Assembly (NCBI RefSeq): GCF_900070355.1 | Contig: NZ_LN849456.1 | Coordinates: 1,116,001-1,180,000 of the forward strand | Source: Devriesea agamarum | GTDB taxonomy: Bacteria; Actinomycetota; Actinomycetes; Actinomycetales; Dermabacteraceae | Length of the DNA: 64,000 nt | Reading direction: 5' to 3' | Shown: piece after piece, positions 26,801-37,314 of the stretch | How the letters are laid out: each line of letters starts with the position of its first letter | Numbering within the stretch: the first letter of the stretch is position 1 | Position numbers and translations under genes: made by a program | The notes under the pieces: generated by a model | Told to the model about the DNA's origin: nothing | The model's database searches: none | The model's input: only the letters and a program-made list of their open reading frames with translations

Positions 26801-26826
26801 GACGGTAGCTGACACCAGCTACCGTC
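26801..26826. promoter_or_regulatory. 11-bp inverted repeat between ispD and the EIIB gene
   Basis: GACGGTAGCTG pairs exactly with CAGCTACCGTC around an ACAC centre. It lies 24 bp from the ispD start and 62 bp from the EIIB start, so it could be an operator for one or both divergent genes or a transcript hairpin. Confidence 0.5.
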
Positions 26827-26887
26827 ATGGGACAATGAGACATCGCACCGGTCCTGTTCGAGGCGGTGCAGGGTGCCTGGAGGTGTG

Positions 26888-27178
26888 ATGAAAACGGTGT
26901 TTGTCGTGTGTGGCGCAGGGATGGCAACGTCCGCTGTGCTCGCGGGTCGGTTGCGGGAGAATCTTCGCCGGTGCGGTCTCAATGCGGCGGTGCGTCACGG
27001 GAACGTCATGGATATTCTCTCGGCTGATTTTAAGGCCGACCTCATCGTCTCCACCGTTCCGCTGCCCCAAGACTTCGATATCCCGGTTGTGCCCGGGCTC
27101 CCCATGCTGAGCGGCAAAAATCCAGCCGAAACTCTCGAGGCCGTGCGATGGCATCTGACCGGGGGAGGCTCCGCATGA
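26888..27178 (+). CDS. Lone PTS EIIB component, galactitol type
   Basis: The 96-residue protein starts [15 protein letters not shown], the phosphocysteine loop of EIIB proteins, with Cys8 as the phosphorylation site. The remaining residues have the expected alpha/beta pattern of the galactitol/sorbitol-type EIIB. GGAGGTGTG directly before the ATG decides the start. There is no EIIA or EIIC gene beside it; it overlaps ispF by ATGA. A phosphotransfer or regulatory role for another permease encoded elsewhere is possible. Confidence 0.85.
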   Translation: MKTVFVVCGAGMATSAVLAGRLRENLRRCGLNAAVRHGNVMDILSADFKADLIVSTVPLPQDFDIPVVPGLPMLSGKNPAETLEAVRWHLTGGGSA

Positions 27179-27759
27179 CCTCCCCTGGCTCTTCGCCTTG
27201 CGGCTATCCTCTGCCCCGGGTCGGCATCGGCACTGATGTGCATGCGAACGCACCGGAGGATGACCAGCGCACCCTGTGCGTAGCGGGCCTCACCTGGCCG
27301 GGAGAACACGGACTAGCGGGCTTTTCCGACGCCGACGTTGCCTGCCACGCGGCCTGCGACGCATTATTCTCCGCCGCCGGCATCGGTGATCTCGGAACCC
27401 ATTTCGGCACCTCAAGGCCAGAGTATGCCGGTGCCAGCGGGGCGAGTTTGCTCGCTGAGGCAGCTCATCTGGTGCGGGGAGCCGGTTTTGAGATCGGAAA
27501 CATTGGGGTGCAAGTAATTGGCAACCGCCCCAAGATGGCTCCGCGCCGATCCGAAGCTGAAGCGGCGATGTCCCGGGCTGCCGGTGCGCCGGTGTCGGTG
27601 TCGGCGACCACCACCGATGGTTTAGGGCTCACAGGCAGGGGCGAAGGAATCGCCGCCATCGCCACCGCTATGGTTTTTCCCTCGGCTACGGACACACCTG
27701 ATGCCCAGGCCGTTTCCACCGCTGCGGATATGCCTGTCAGCGCCGATTCACCGTCGTAG
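27175..27759 (+). CDS. ispF: 2-C-methyl-D-erythritol 2,4-cyclodiphosphate synthase
   Basis: IspF makes the cyclic diphosphate in the non-mevalonate pathway. The 194-residue product has GIGTDVHAN (metal-binding Asp and His), [26 protein letters not shown] and [28 protein letters not shown] lies before the ATG, which overlaps the EIIB stop. One oddity: the conserved His before Ser-Asp (AGHSDxDV in most members) is Phe here (AGFSDADV). The last 35 residues are an extra Ala/Pro/Ser-rich tail. It is followed 12 bp later by ilvA. Confidence 0.92.
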   Translation: MTSPGSSPCGYPLPRVGIGTDVHANAPEDDQRTLCVAGLTWPGEHGLAGFSDADVACHAACDALFSAAGIGDLGTHFGTSRPEYAGASGASLLAEAAHLVRGAGFEIGNIGVQVIGNRPKMAPRRSEAEAAMSRAAGAPVSVSATTTDGLGLTGRGEGIAAIATAMVFPSATDTPDAQAVSTAADMPVSADSPS

Positions 27760-27771
27760 GAGCGCACCGTC

Positions 27772-29064
27772 ATGAACGCGTCCACCTCGTTCCCTGCGCC
27801 GGATGAGCTCGTCAATGCCACTGATGTTGAGGCTGCTGCGCGCAAGCTCCAAGGGATCGTCACGCATACCCCGCTACAGCTGTGTCCGCGCTTATCCGAG
27901 CTCACCGGGGCGCGGATCTGGCTCAAACGTGAAGATCTACAACCCGTCAGGTCCTATAAGTTGCGAGGGGCATACCATTTTCTGTCCGCGTTAGACGAGA
28001 GCGCTCGGCAACGCGCGGTCGTAGCGGCGAGCGCGGGTAACCACGCCCAAGGCGTCGCTTACGCATGCCGTCTTCTCGGTTTAACCGGACGAATCTACGT
28101 TCCATCCACCACACCCCGGCAAAAACGTGATCGAATCCGGACCCTGGGATCAGACCGCATCGAGCTTGTCGTGGTTGGGGAAACCTTTGATGATGCGGCT
28201 GAAGCGGCTCATGCCGACGCGCAACAGACCGCGGCGGTGCTGGTACCGCCCTTCGACCACGATTTGGTGATCGCCGGACAGGGCACGGTCGCGATGGAGG
28301 CGGTGGAGGATCTGCGCCGTGAGCACGGCCGGGAAGCGCACACTTTCGTCGTTCCAGTGGGCGGAGGTGGACTCCTCGCCGGGTGCGGGGCATGGCTTAG
28401 AGAACGCATGCCGTCGGCCCGGATCGTCGCAGTTGAACCGAGCGGCGCGGTCTCCATGGCAGCGGCCTTGCGCGCTGATCGACCCGTCACGCTGCACGAT
28501 ATTGATCGTTTCGTCGATGGAGCTGCGGTGCGGCGGGTAGGCGAGCGCACTTTCGCCTCGGCCAAAGCCATCACCCCGGACATGGTGTCGGTCGACGAGG
28601 GGGCGGTGTGCACGCAGATGCTGCAGCTGTATCAGGTGGAAGGGGTTATTGCGGAACCGGCGGGGGCATTGGCGGCAGCAGCGGTTGCCACCGGGGCCGC
28701 TCGCATCGAACCGGACACCGACGTGATTGTCGTGGTGACCGGTGGGAATAACGATGTCTCGCGATATTCCGAGGTGCTAGAACGGTCCCTGGTACACGAA
28801 GGGTTAAAACATTATTTTTTGGTGACCTTCCCGCAAGAACCCGGCGCGCTGCGTAGGTTCCTGGATCAGGTTCTCGGCCCGGACGATGACATAGTCCTGT
28901 TCGACTACATCAAGCGCAACAACCGGGAAACGGGTCCGGCCTTAGTCGGGTTGGAGATTTCCCGGAAAGAAGACCTGGACCCGTTACTGACCCGGATGCT
29001 CGCTGTCAATATGGATATCGAACGGATCGACCCTACAGACCCGATCTACCGTTACCTCACCTAG
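27772..29064 (+). CDS. ilvA: Threonine ammonia-lyase (threonine deaminase)
   Basis: The enzyme turns threonine into 2-oxobutanoate for isoleucine synthesis. The 430-residue product has the pyridoxal-phosphate lysine in REDLQPVRSYKLRGA (Lys63), the substrate-loop AASAGNHAQGVA, the phosphate-binding GGGGLLAG and a C-terminal region of about 80 residues (HYFLVTFPQEPGALRRFLDQV) typical of the ACT-like domain of the short biosynthetic form. It follows ispF closely and may be read from the same transcript. Confidence 0.94.
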   Translation: MNASTSFPAPDELVNATDVEAAARKLQGIVTHTPLQLCPRLSELTGARIWLKREDLQPVRSYKLRGAYHFLSALDESARQRAVVAASAGNHAQGVAYACRLLGLTGRIYVPSTTPRQKRDRIRTLGSDRIELVVVGETFDDAAEAAHADAQQTAAVLVPPFDHDLVIAGQGTVAMEAVEDLRREHGREAHTFVVPVGGGGLLAGCGAWLRERMPSARIVAVEPSGAVSMAAALRADRPVTLHDIDRFVDGAAVRRVGERTFASAKAITPDMVSVDEGAVCTQMLQLYQVEGVIAEPAGALAAAAVATGAARIEPDTDVIVVVTGGNNDVSRYSEVLERSLVHEGLKHYFLVTFPQEPGALRRFLDQVLGPDDDIVLFDYIKRNNRETGPALVGLEISRKEDLDPLLTRMLAVNMDIERIDPTDPIYRYLT

Positions 29065-29105
29065 TGAACCCCGTGAGGTTCGTGAGTTCGGTGCGGTCCG
29101 TCAGC

Positions 29106-30086
29106 TCATCGAGCCTGACTGGCAAGCGCTTCGCGGGCGCTCACCGCTGACTGCACAATATCGTCTAGGGTTTTCTCGCTCTGCCACCCCAGGGCGGTGC
29201 GAATCCGCTCAGTAGAGCACACCAGCCGCGCCGGGTCGCCCGCTCGCCGCTCACCGATCTCAGGGGTGATCTCGATGCCCTTTGCCCGCGCTACCGCCTC
29301 GATCACTTCGAGCACGCTGGATCCCGTTCCGGTTCCCACGTTAAAGACACGGTGTTCGCGCTCGTCCCGGTCGAGATATCCCAGGGCCGCCAAATGGGCT
29401 TCTGCCAGGTCTAGAACATGGACGTAGTCGCGGATGCAAGTGCCGTCCGGGGTGTTGTAGTCGTTGCCGAAAACGAGCGGGGCTTTCCCCTGGTCCAGAG
29501 CGTTCAAAATAATCGGGACCAGGTTCATCACCAGCGTGTCTGACAGCTCAGGCCAACCAGCGCCCGCCACGTTGAAATACCGCAGGGCTACGGTGCGCAT
29601 GTCGTGCGCGCGTTCAGCATCCGCCAGCATCCATTCGCCGACGTATTTAGTGGCCCCATACGGGTTGATTGGTTGCGGTCGCAGATTCTCATCGACCAGG
29701 TCGACATCAGGCATTCCATAGACCGCAGCCGAGGACGAGAACACAACCTTTTTCACCCCGGATCGTGCGCACGCTGAGATCACGTTCGCCAGGCCCGCAA
29801 TGTTGTCGTGCCAATACAGCATCGGCTTAGCTACGCTTTCGCCGACCTGCTTGTGCGCAGCGAAGTGGATCACCGCATCGGCGCCGGACTTGGTCATGGC
29901 GAACGCCATTTTGTCGGCCGCATCAGGAGAGGTGACGTCGAGTTTCAAAAGTTCCGCGCCCTCAACCCGATGAGCAAAACCAGTGGATAGGTCATCGACC
30001 ACGATGACTTCTTCACCGCGTTCGAGCAGGAGCCTCACCACGTGCGATCCGATATATCCGGCGCCGCCGATCACAAGAGTCGTCAT
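29106..30086 (-). CDS. galE: UDP-glucose 4-epimerase
   Basis: GalE interconverts UDP-glucose and UDP-galactose. The 326-residue extended short-chain dehydrogenase has the NAD-binding GGAGYIGSHV, the SSSAAVYG serine-containing strand, and the catalytic YGATK. It ends with the usual LGWQSEKTLDDIV. The ATG at 30086 gives the standard MTTLVIGGAGYIGS start. It can link galactose units from the GH35 locus to central metabolism and also supplies UDP-galactose for the cell wall. Confidence 0.95.
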   Translation of the reverse strand: MTTLVIGGAGYIGSHVVRLLLERGEEVIVVDDLSTGFAHRVEGAELLKLDVTSPDAADKMAFAMTKSGADAVIHFAAHKQVGESVAKPMLYWHDNIAGLANVISACARSGVKKVVFSSSAAVYGMPDVDLVDENLRPQPINPYGATKYVGEWMLADAERAHDMRTVALRYFNVAGAGWPELSDTLVMNLVPIILNALDQGKAPLVFGNDYNTPDGTCIRDYVHVLDLAEAHLAALGYLDRDEREHRVFNVGTGTGSSVLEVIEAVARAKGIEITPEIGERRAGDPARLVCSTERIRTALGWQSEKTLDDIVQSAVSAREALASQAR

Positions 30087-30184
30087 GGGGCTAGCGTACC
30101 GTCCGCGCATGGGAAGGGCAGACCTGCCCTATGACTGCCTCGGAATCCATGCGCCGACCGCAATACCCATCCGCGATCCAAGTG

Positions 30185-32110
<1,926 letters not shown>

Positions 32111-33790
32111 ATGACCGAACCGAGGCCTCGCCGTCCCCGCCATGAGTCACGGGGACGCCATGTGGCGCCGACGCGCCGTTCCGCCCCAGCTCGCCAGTCC
32201 AGCACGGGTCCTCAACCAGCCCGCCATTCATCGACGGCATCCAATACTTCAGCCTCGCATGGGCGTCGTGCCCACTGCCCCCAGGAGGAGGGGTCGCTCC
32301 CCCGGGCCGCCGGCTGGACAGTGCTCGGCTGGTTAATTCCGGGCCTCGGGCTGTTACCAACCAAGCTGCGCGCCCTAGGTTGGGTACTGATCGGCCTGGA
32401 AGTGCTCGCCGTGCTTGCGGTCAGCGGCTTAATCCTGTTTGGAGATCCGGCCCAGTTCGCACTGGCCTACGGCACTCGGCGCAGCGTTTTGCTCGCCGGA
32501 TTCGCCTTGGTGATCGTGCTCGGTCTGGTGTGGATTGTTCAGCTTTTACTGACCAACCGGATCCACAATGTCCGCCAGCATTTGCGCGGTTCGCGAATGG
32601 CACTGTCGGTCGCCTTAGCGCTGGTGTTGGTGGCCGCTTCCCTGTTCCCCATCGGCAAATCCGCCCAGTACCTATGGGCGGCACAGCATTTGGTCTCCAG
32701 CAGCAAGATCTGGCAGTCCAACACGAATAACAGTGCTATTGGCAACGGCGCTGATCCGTGGAAAAACATCCCTCGTCTCAATATTTTGATGCTCGGGCAG
32801 GATGCGGGCGCCGACCGAACCGGTACCAGACCTGACACCATCATGGTCGCCTCAATCGATACCAAGTCCGGTCGCACAGCGCTGTTCTCTATTCCGCGTA
32901 ACCTCGAACATGTCCGTTTCCCTCCCGGTACAGCCGCAGCGAAGCGTTTCCCCAACGGTTTTAGGTATTACGGCCCCCAGCAGGACCTCATCAATGCGGT
33001 GTGGTCGTGGGCAGAGGACCAAAAGGAGCTCTTTCCCGGCGATCCCAACCCTGGGCTCACAGCGACCCGTTGGGCGGTTGAACAGACCTTGGGGCTGAAA
33101 CTCGACTACTACGCGATGGTGAACCTCAAGGGCTTTGAAGACTTGGTCAATGCCATTGGGGGCGTCGATATTCAAGTGGAACGACGTATTCCAATCGGCG
33201 GTGGCAAGGATCCCGGGGCGACTCGCAGGCACCCGATTACCGGGTGGATCGAGCCCGGTTGGCAGCACCTAGATGGATATCACGCATTGTGGTACGCCCG
33301 GTCCCGTGAAGGCTCTGATGACTTCAACCGGATTTGCCGTCAGCAGCGCATGATCCGGATTGTGACCGAAGAAGCCGATCCGCTCACCCTGGCTGCGGCA
33401 TTCCCGAAGCTCGTTACGGCAACGGAAAACAATATCGTCACCGATATTCCACCGGATCGTTTGGAAGCCTTCGCAAATCTCGCTCTGAAGGTCAAAAAGG
33501 CTGGTTTCCTGAGTTTGCCGCTGAACCAATCTGTGACCCCGTCGAACAAGGCCAACTGGTCGAAGATTCGCACCTGGGCCAATGAAGGTATCGAGGCTTC
33601 GCTTAAGGTCCCCGAAAACACCTCGGCCAAGGGTGGCAGTTCGTCCCCGACCCCCGGCTCGCAACCGTCTGGTTCTCCGTCGGGCTCGCCCTCGAAGAAA
33701 CCGTCTGAGCCCACGTCGTCCTCTGGCACCGGTTCCTCGGCAACCCCGCAGATTGACCCCGATCCTTTGCAGTCCTGCATGCCTCAGTAA
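32111..33790 (+). CDS. LytR-CpsA-Psr (LCP) family cell-wall ligase
   Basis: The 559-residue protein starts at ATG 32111 (AGGATGG upstream). An N-terminal disordered, Arg/Ser-rich cytoplasmic part of about 65 residues is followed by several membrane helices (about residues 75-195) and then the extracellular LCP domain with ILMLGQDAGADRTGTRPDTIM, FSIPRNLEH and HLDGYHALWYARSREGSDDFNR. The C-terminal 55 residues are a Ser/Pro/Gly tail (GSPSGSPSKKPSEPTSSS). It likely ligates a glycopolymer to peptidoglycan. It differs from the LCP at 11544 by having more than one membrane helix. Confidence 0.93.
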   Translation: MTEPRPRRPRHESRGRHVAPTRRSAPARQSSTGPQPARHSSTASNTSASHGRRAHCPQEEGSLPRAAGWTVLGWLIPGLGLLPTKLRALGWVLIGLEVLAVLAVSGLILFGDPAQFALAYGTRRSVLLAGFALVIVLGLVWIVQLLLTNRIHNVRQHLRGSRMALSVALALVLVAASLFPIGKSAQYLWAAQHLVSSSKIWQSNTNNSAIGNGADPWKNIPRLNILMLGQDAGADRTGTRPDTIMVASIDTKSGRTALFSIPRNLEHVRFPPGTAAAKRFPNGFRYYGPQQDLINAVWSWAEDQKELFPGDPNPGLTATRWAVEQTLGLKLDYYAMVNLKGFEDLVNAIGGVDIQVERRIPIGGGKDPGATRRHPITGWIEPGWQHLDGYHALWYARSREGSDDFNRICRQQRMIRIVTEEADPLTLAAAFPKLVTATENNIVTDIPPDRLEAFANLALKVKKAGFLSLPLNQSVTPSNKANWSKIRTWANEGIEASLKVPENTSAKGGSSSPTPGSQPSGSPSGSPSKKPSEPTSSSGTGSSATPQIDPDPLQSCMPQ

Positions 33791-33859
33791 AACGGTAGAA
33801 CGGGGCCTACGACGCGGCCACGGCTGACCTTGGGCTCATCTCACGTTGAGCTCATCACG

Positions 33860-33902
33860 AAGCGGGAGGGCTGGGATCGTCACGATCCCAGCCCTCCCGC
33901 TT
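33860..33902. terminator. Strong bidirectional terminator
   Basis: A perfect 20-bp stem, AAGCGGGAGGGCTGGGATCG (33860-33879), with a TCA loop pairs with 33883-33902. It lies between the convergent LCP and mycothione reductase genes and can end both transcripts. The sequence after it on the plus strand is TT-AATCTT, a weak T-tract. Confidence 0.85.
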
Positions 33903-33950
33903 AATCTTGGTGAAGCGTCGAGTTACTTTTGTTAGCCGACGATTTTTTCG

Positions 33951-35366
33951 TTAGTCCACTAATTGCAACAGGGCGTTCTCAATGAGCTCGGGCATTGCCG
34001 GGTGAATCCAATACTGGGTGCGCACAATATCCTGCACTCGCTGCCCGGTGCTCATGGCCTGAATCAGGATTTGAATCAGTGTCGGCGCCTCGGGGCCGAT
34101 AATGTGGGCGCCGACAATGCGTCCTGTGCCGCGCTCAGCGATGATTTTCGCAAAGCCAGTGGTGTCTTCCAGCGCCCAGCCGTACGCCACCGACGAATAA
34201 TCCTGATGCGCGACGACGATATCAATCCGCTGGTCACGGGCTTGTTTTTCGGTGAGGCCGACTGCCCCGATGGGCGGGTGACCGAACACAGCATGCGGCA
34301 CAAACCGATGATCCGAGGTCTTGAGCGCTTCTGGATGCACCAGGTTGTGTTTGACGGTACGCAGCTCGTGGTTGGCAACATGCTTGAGCTGATAGTCACT
34401 AGAAATATCACCTAGGGCCCACACTCCTGCCACCGGTTGTCCATTCTTGAGCACCCGCTGGTATTCATCGACCGCGATCCGGCCATCTGCGTGCTGATCA
34501 AAACCAGCCTGTGGCACATCGAGAAGGTCGCTGTTGGGAATACGTCCTGTCGCCACTAGCAGCTCGTCCACGGTCACGGTGCGGGAGCCCTCTTTGGTGC
34601 TGCCCACAATCTCTATTCCCTCATCAGTGCGGCGCACAGACTGGGTCGCGAAGCCAAATTCCACCGTGTACCGGTCGACGGCGAGTTCGCTGTACCGCGC
34701 GGAAATATCGGCGTCCTCAGCGCGCAAAAGTGCCTGAGACCGAGCAATCAGCGTGACATCGACCCCGAGTGAGGCGAAGACATGGGCGAATTCAGCGGCG
34801 ATGAACCCCGAGCCCAAAATCGCCATGGATCGCGGTAGGGATTCAAGGCGCATCACGGAATCGGACGTGTGCGGTTCGACCTCTGCCAGGCCCTCAACCG
34901 GCGGCATCGCTGGCCGGGATCCCGCGGCAATCACGATGGTGTCGGCACTGATCTCGTGGGAGCCTTCCTCACTCTCCACCACGAGGGTCTTTTCACCGGT
35001 GAACCGGGCGAGCCCGTGGATGAGCGTGAGGTTGTCGTTGTCGGCGTTGTGATCGCGGTATTCCTGCCCTCCCTCGGAGATTGGGTCGATGCGTCCGAAA
35101 ACGCGGTCGCGGATAGCGGGCCAGTCCACTTCGTTGAGAGTTTCGCTGAGACCGAACCGGGAGGATTCCTCGGGGACCCGGGCCAGATCAGCAGTATGTA
35201 CGAACATTTTGGTGGGTATACACCCGACGTTTAAGCAGGTGCCGCCGAAGGAGTCCTCCGATCCCACCCCCTTGTCGATAAAGACGATGGATTTATCTGC
35301 GAACTCCGGACCAGGCAGCGAATTCCCTGAACCGCTGCCAATCACGGCGATGTCGTAATGCGTCAT
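33951..35366 (-). CDS. mtr: Mycothione reductase
   Basis: This NADPH-dependent flavoenzyme keeps mycothiol, the main low-molecular thiol of actinobacteria, reduced. The 471-residue product has the FAD-binding IAVIGSGSG, the redox-active disulfide GGTCLNVGCIPTKM (Cys44, Cys49), the NAD(P)-binding ILGSGFIAAEFAHVF, VWALGDIS and a C-terminal dimer motif ending YWIHPAMPELIENALLQL, whose His-Pro is the expected active-site base. ATG 35366 gives the normal MTHYDIAVIG start. General disulfide reductases are similar, but the pattern fits Mtr best. Confidence 0.9.
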   Translation of the reverse strand: MTHYDIAVIGSGSGNSLPGPEFADKSIVFIDKGVGSEDSFGGTCLNVGCIPTKMFVHTADLARVPEESSRFGLSETLNEVDWPAIRDRVFGRIDPISEGGQEYRDHNADNDNLTLIHGLARFTGEKTLVVESEEGSHEISADTIVIAAGSRPAMPPVEGLAEVEPHTSDSVMRLESLPRSMAILGSGFIAAEFAHVFASLGVDVTLIARSQALLRAEDADISARYSELAVDRYTVEFGFATQSVRRTDEGIEIVGSTKEGSRTVTVDELLVATGRIPNSDLLDVPQAGFDQHADGRIAVDEYQRVLKNGQPVAGVWALGDISSDYQLKHVANHELRTVKHNLVHPEALKTSDHRFVPHAVFGHPPIGAVGLTEKQARDQRIDIVVAHQDYSSVAYGWALEDTTGFAKIIAERGTGRIVGAHIIGPEAPTLIQILIQAMSTGQRVQDIVRTQYWIHPAMPELIENALLQLVD

Positions 35367-35418
35367 GCTCCTAGCGTAGACGGATGCACCTGAACCCACG
35401 CCGACGGTCCGAGGTGGC

Positions 35419-37314
35419 CTATTCGGCTGAGGATGACCTGGCAGAGGTCGGTGAATACAGCGATGCAAAGGAGCCACCAGCCGAGACCAAGTCGTCCCAG
35501 GTTCCGGATTCCACCACTCGCCCGCGTTCAATCACCAGGATGTTATCGGCGTTGCGCAGTGTCTCCAAGCGGTGCGCGACCAACACAATAGTGGCCCCGA
35601 CCTCTTTGAGTTTTTCCACCATCCGTGCCTGAGTCATCGGGTCTTGGTGGCTGGTGGCTTCGTCCAAAACTAGAACCGACGCGGCGATCCCAGCTGGATT
35701 CGAGGCGGCCCTCACCAGAGTGCGTGCCAACGCAAGCCGCTGCCGCTGGCCTCCACTCAGCAAACAACCACGCCGCCCAACGGGCGCATCGAGGTCTAGG
35801 TCGAGATCGGCAATACGAAGCGCTTCGCGCATTCCGACAGGCTGGATATGCGGATCCCCCAGCTTGAGGTTATCGGCGACCGTTCCGTCGAGCAGAAATG
35901 GGTCCTGGTCTGCGACGGCGACGATCTGATGCACCCGCTGAGACCCCATGACCCGCAGCGATGAACCGTTGACCTGTACGTTTCCGTGCTTGGGGTCCCA
36001 GTGGCGCTGTAGGAGCCGAGCAATAGTGGACTTCCCCGATCCGGTGGCGCCCACCACCCCGATAACGCTGCCTGTCAGAGCTGTCAAAGACAGGTGGTCC
36101 AACGCTGGTTGTTCGCGCCCCGGATAAGCAAAACTGACCGCCGAGAACTCTGCTGCCGGCGGCGCGACTGAGGGCGGGGTGGCTGAGGGTAGTGTGGGCG
36201 AGAGCGGTTGAGATCCGCCCACAGCCGGCTGAGATGAATCAGTTGGCGCGAGAGACACAACTGCGGTCGGTTCCTCGATCTGCGATTCAGGGGCCGGACC
36301 GTGCGCAACCCGGCCACCAGATGGTTCATAAGTAACCGGTTCATCGACGGCTGGGGCGCGTGCAGCCAATTCCCGGATGCGTCGGGTTGCATCCAGCCCT
36401 GCGGGAAGCGACCCGGCCAAGCGTTCAATCGTGTCCAAGCACGAAGCGGTACCGGCCACTAATGCCGCCGCCGCAAGCAGTCCCGGAAGCGAGTCCGCGC
36501 TGTGAGAAAGCGTGACTACCCCCGACAGCAGCACGGCGAGGGTCCCCACCCACAGTCGGGCAGCGTTGGCAGCGTGACGACGCCCGGCCCTGCGCCCTCG
36601 CCGCTCCAGTTCCGTTGCTAACCGTGTATCCAGGTCCCCCATGTGCCGAACCCGCAGCGGCACCGCTTCCGCCGATAAAATGTCATCGCGCAACCGAACC
36701 GAGTCAGCCAGATGATGCGCAATATCCAGCCGGGCCGCCGCCACAGTGCGCGCACCTTCGCGTCCCCCTTTAGCCCCGACCAGGGGGATGATCACCCCGA
36801 TAGCCAGCACCAACGCTAAAACTACGGCTGGGGCCCATCCGGCGAGCACCCAGGCAGCGCACACACTCGCACCTGGAATCAACACCGCGGAAATGGCGGG
36901 TGCAATGGTGTGGGCAAAGAACACCTCTACCCGATCAACGTCTTGCACGGCAGTTGTGTGTAAACGCGCGGCGCTTTCACCATCGGTCAATGCGGGAGCC
37001 TGCGGGATGAGTCGGTCGATCATCCACACTCGAATTTCGCCCATGAGCCCGAACGCTGCCAGGTGCCCGAGCAATTGTTCAGCGTAGCGGCAGGCTGCCT
37101 TCACCACCGCCAACACGACGACAACTGCCGTCACCTTGACAGCGAACCCTGTTCCATGGGCCTGCCCGGTAGCCAGCATTCCAATGGCCCAGGCTGGAAG
37201 CGCAAGCATCGCCGCCCCGATTGCATGCCCGAGCAACCGGGCGAGGACCGAACCGAGCAACCGCCTCGTGGCCGGTTTCGCCACGCCGAGCAGCCATCTC
37301 ACGTGGGATGTCAT
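35419..37314 (-). CDS. cydC: Thiol-exporter ABC subunit CydC
   Basis: CydDC exports cysteine and glutathione-like thiols and is needed to assemble cytochrome bd. The 631-residue product has an N-terminal six-helix domain and a C-terminal ATPase with Walker A GATGSGKST, signature LSGGQRQRLALARTL and Walker B VLVLDEATSHQD. A Pro/Ser-rich linker of about 60 residues (PPSVAPPAAEFS) precedes the ATPase and is longer than usual. The ATG overlaps the cydD stop by four bases. The cydAB genes are not in the window. Confidence 0.9.
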   Translation of the reverse strand: MTSHVRWLLGVAKPATRRLLGSVLARLLGHAIGAAMLALPAWAIGMLATGQAHGTGFAVKVTAVVVVLAVVKAACRYAEQLLGHLAAFGLMGEIRVWMIDRLIPQAPALTDGESAARLHTTAVQDVDRVEVFFAHTIAPAISAVLIPGASVCAAWVLAGWAPAVVLALVLAIGVIIPLVGAKGGREGARTVAAARLDIAHHLADSVRLRDDILSAEAVPLRVRHMGDLDTRLATELERRGRRAGRRHAANAARLWVGTLAVLLSGVVTLSHSADSLPGLLAAAALVAGTASCLDTIERLAGSLPAGLDATRRIRELAARAPAVDEPVTYEPSGGRVAHGPAPESQIEEPTAVVSLAPTDSSQPAVGGSQPLSPTLPSATPPSVAPPAAEFSAVSFAYPGREQPALDHLSLTALTGSVIGVVGATGSGKSTIARLLQRHWDPKHGNVQVNGSSLRVMGSQRVHQIVAVADQDPFLLDGTVADNLKLGDPHIQPVGMREALRIADLDLDLDAPVGRRGCLLSGGQRQRLALARTLVRAASNPAGIAASVLVLDEATSHQDPMTQARMVEKLKEVGATIVLVAHRLETLRNADNILVIERGRVVESGTWDDLVSAGGSFASLYSPTSARSSSAE

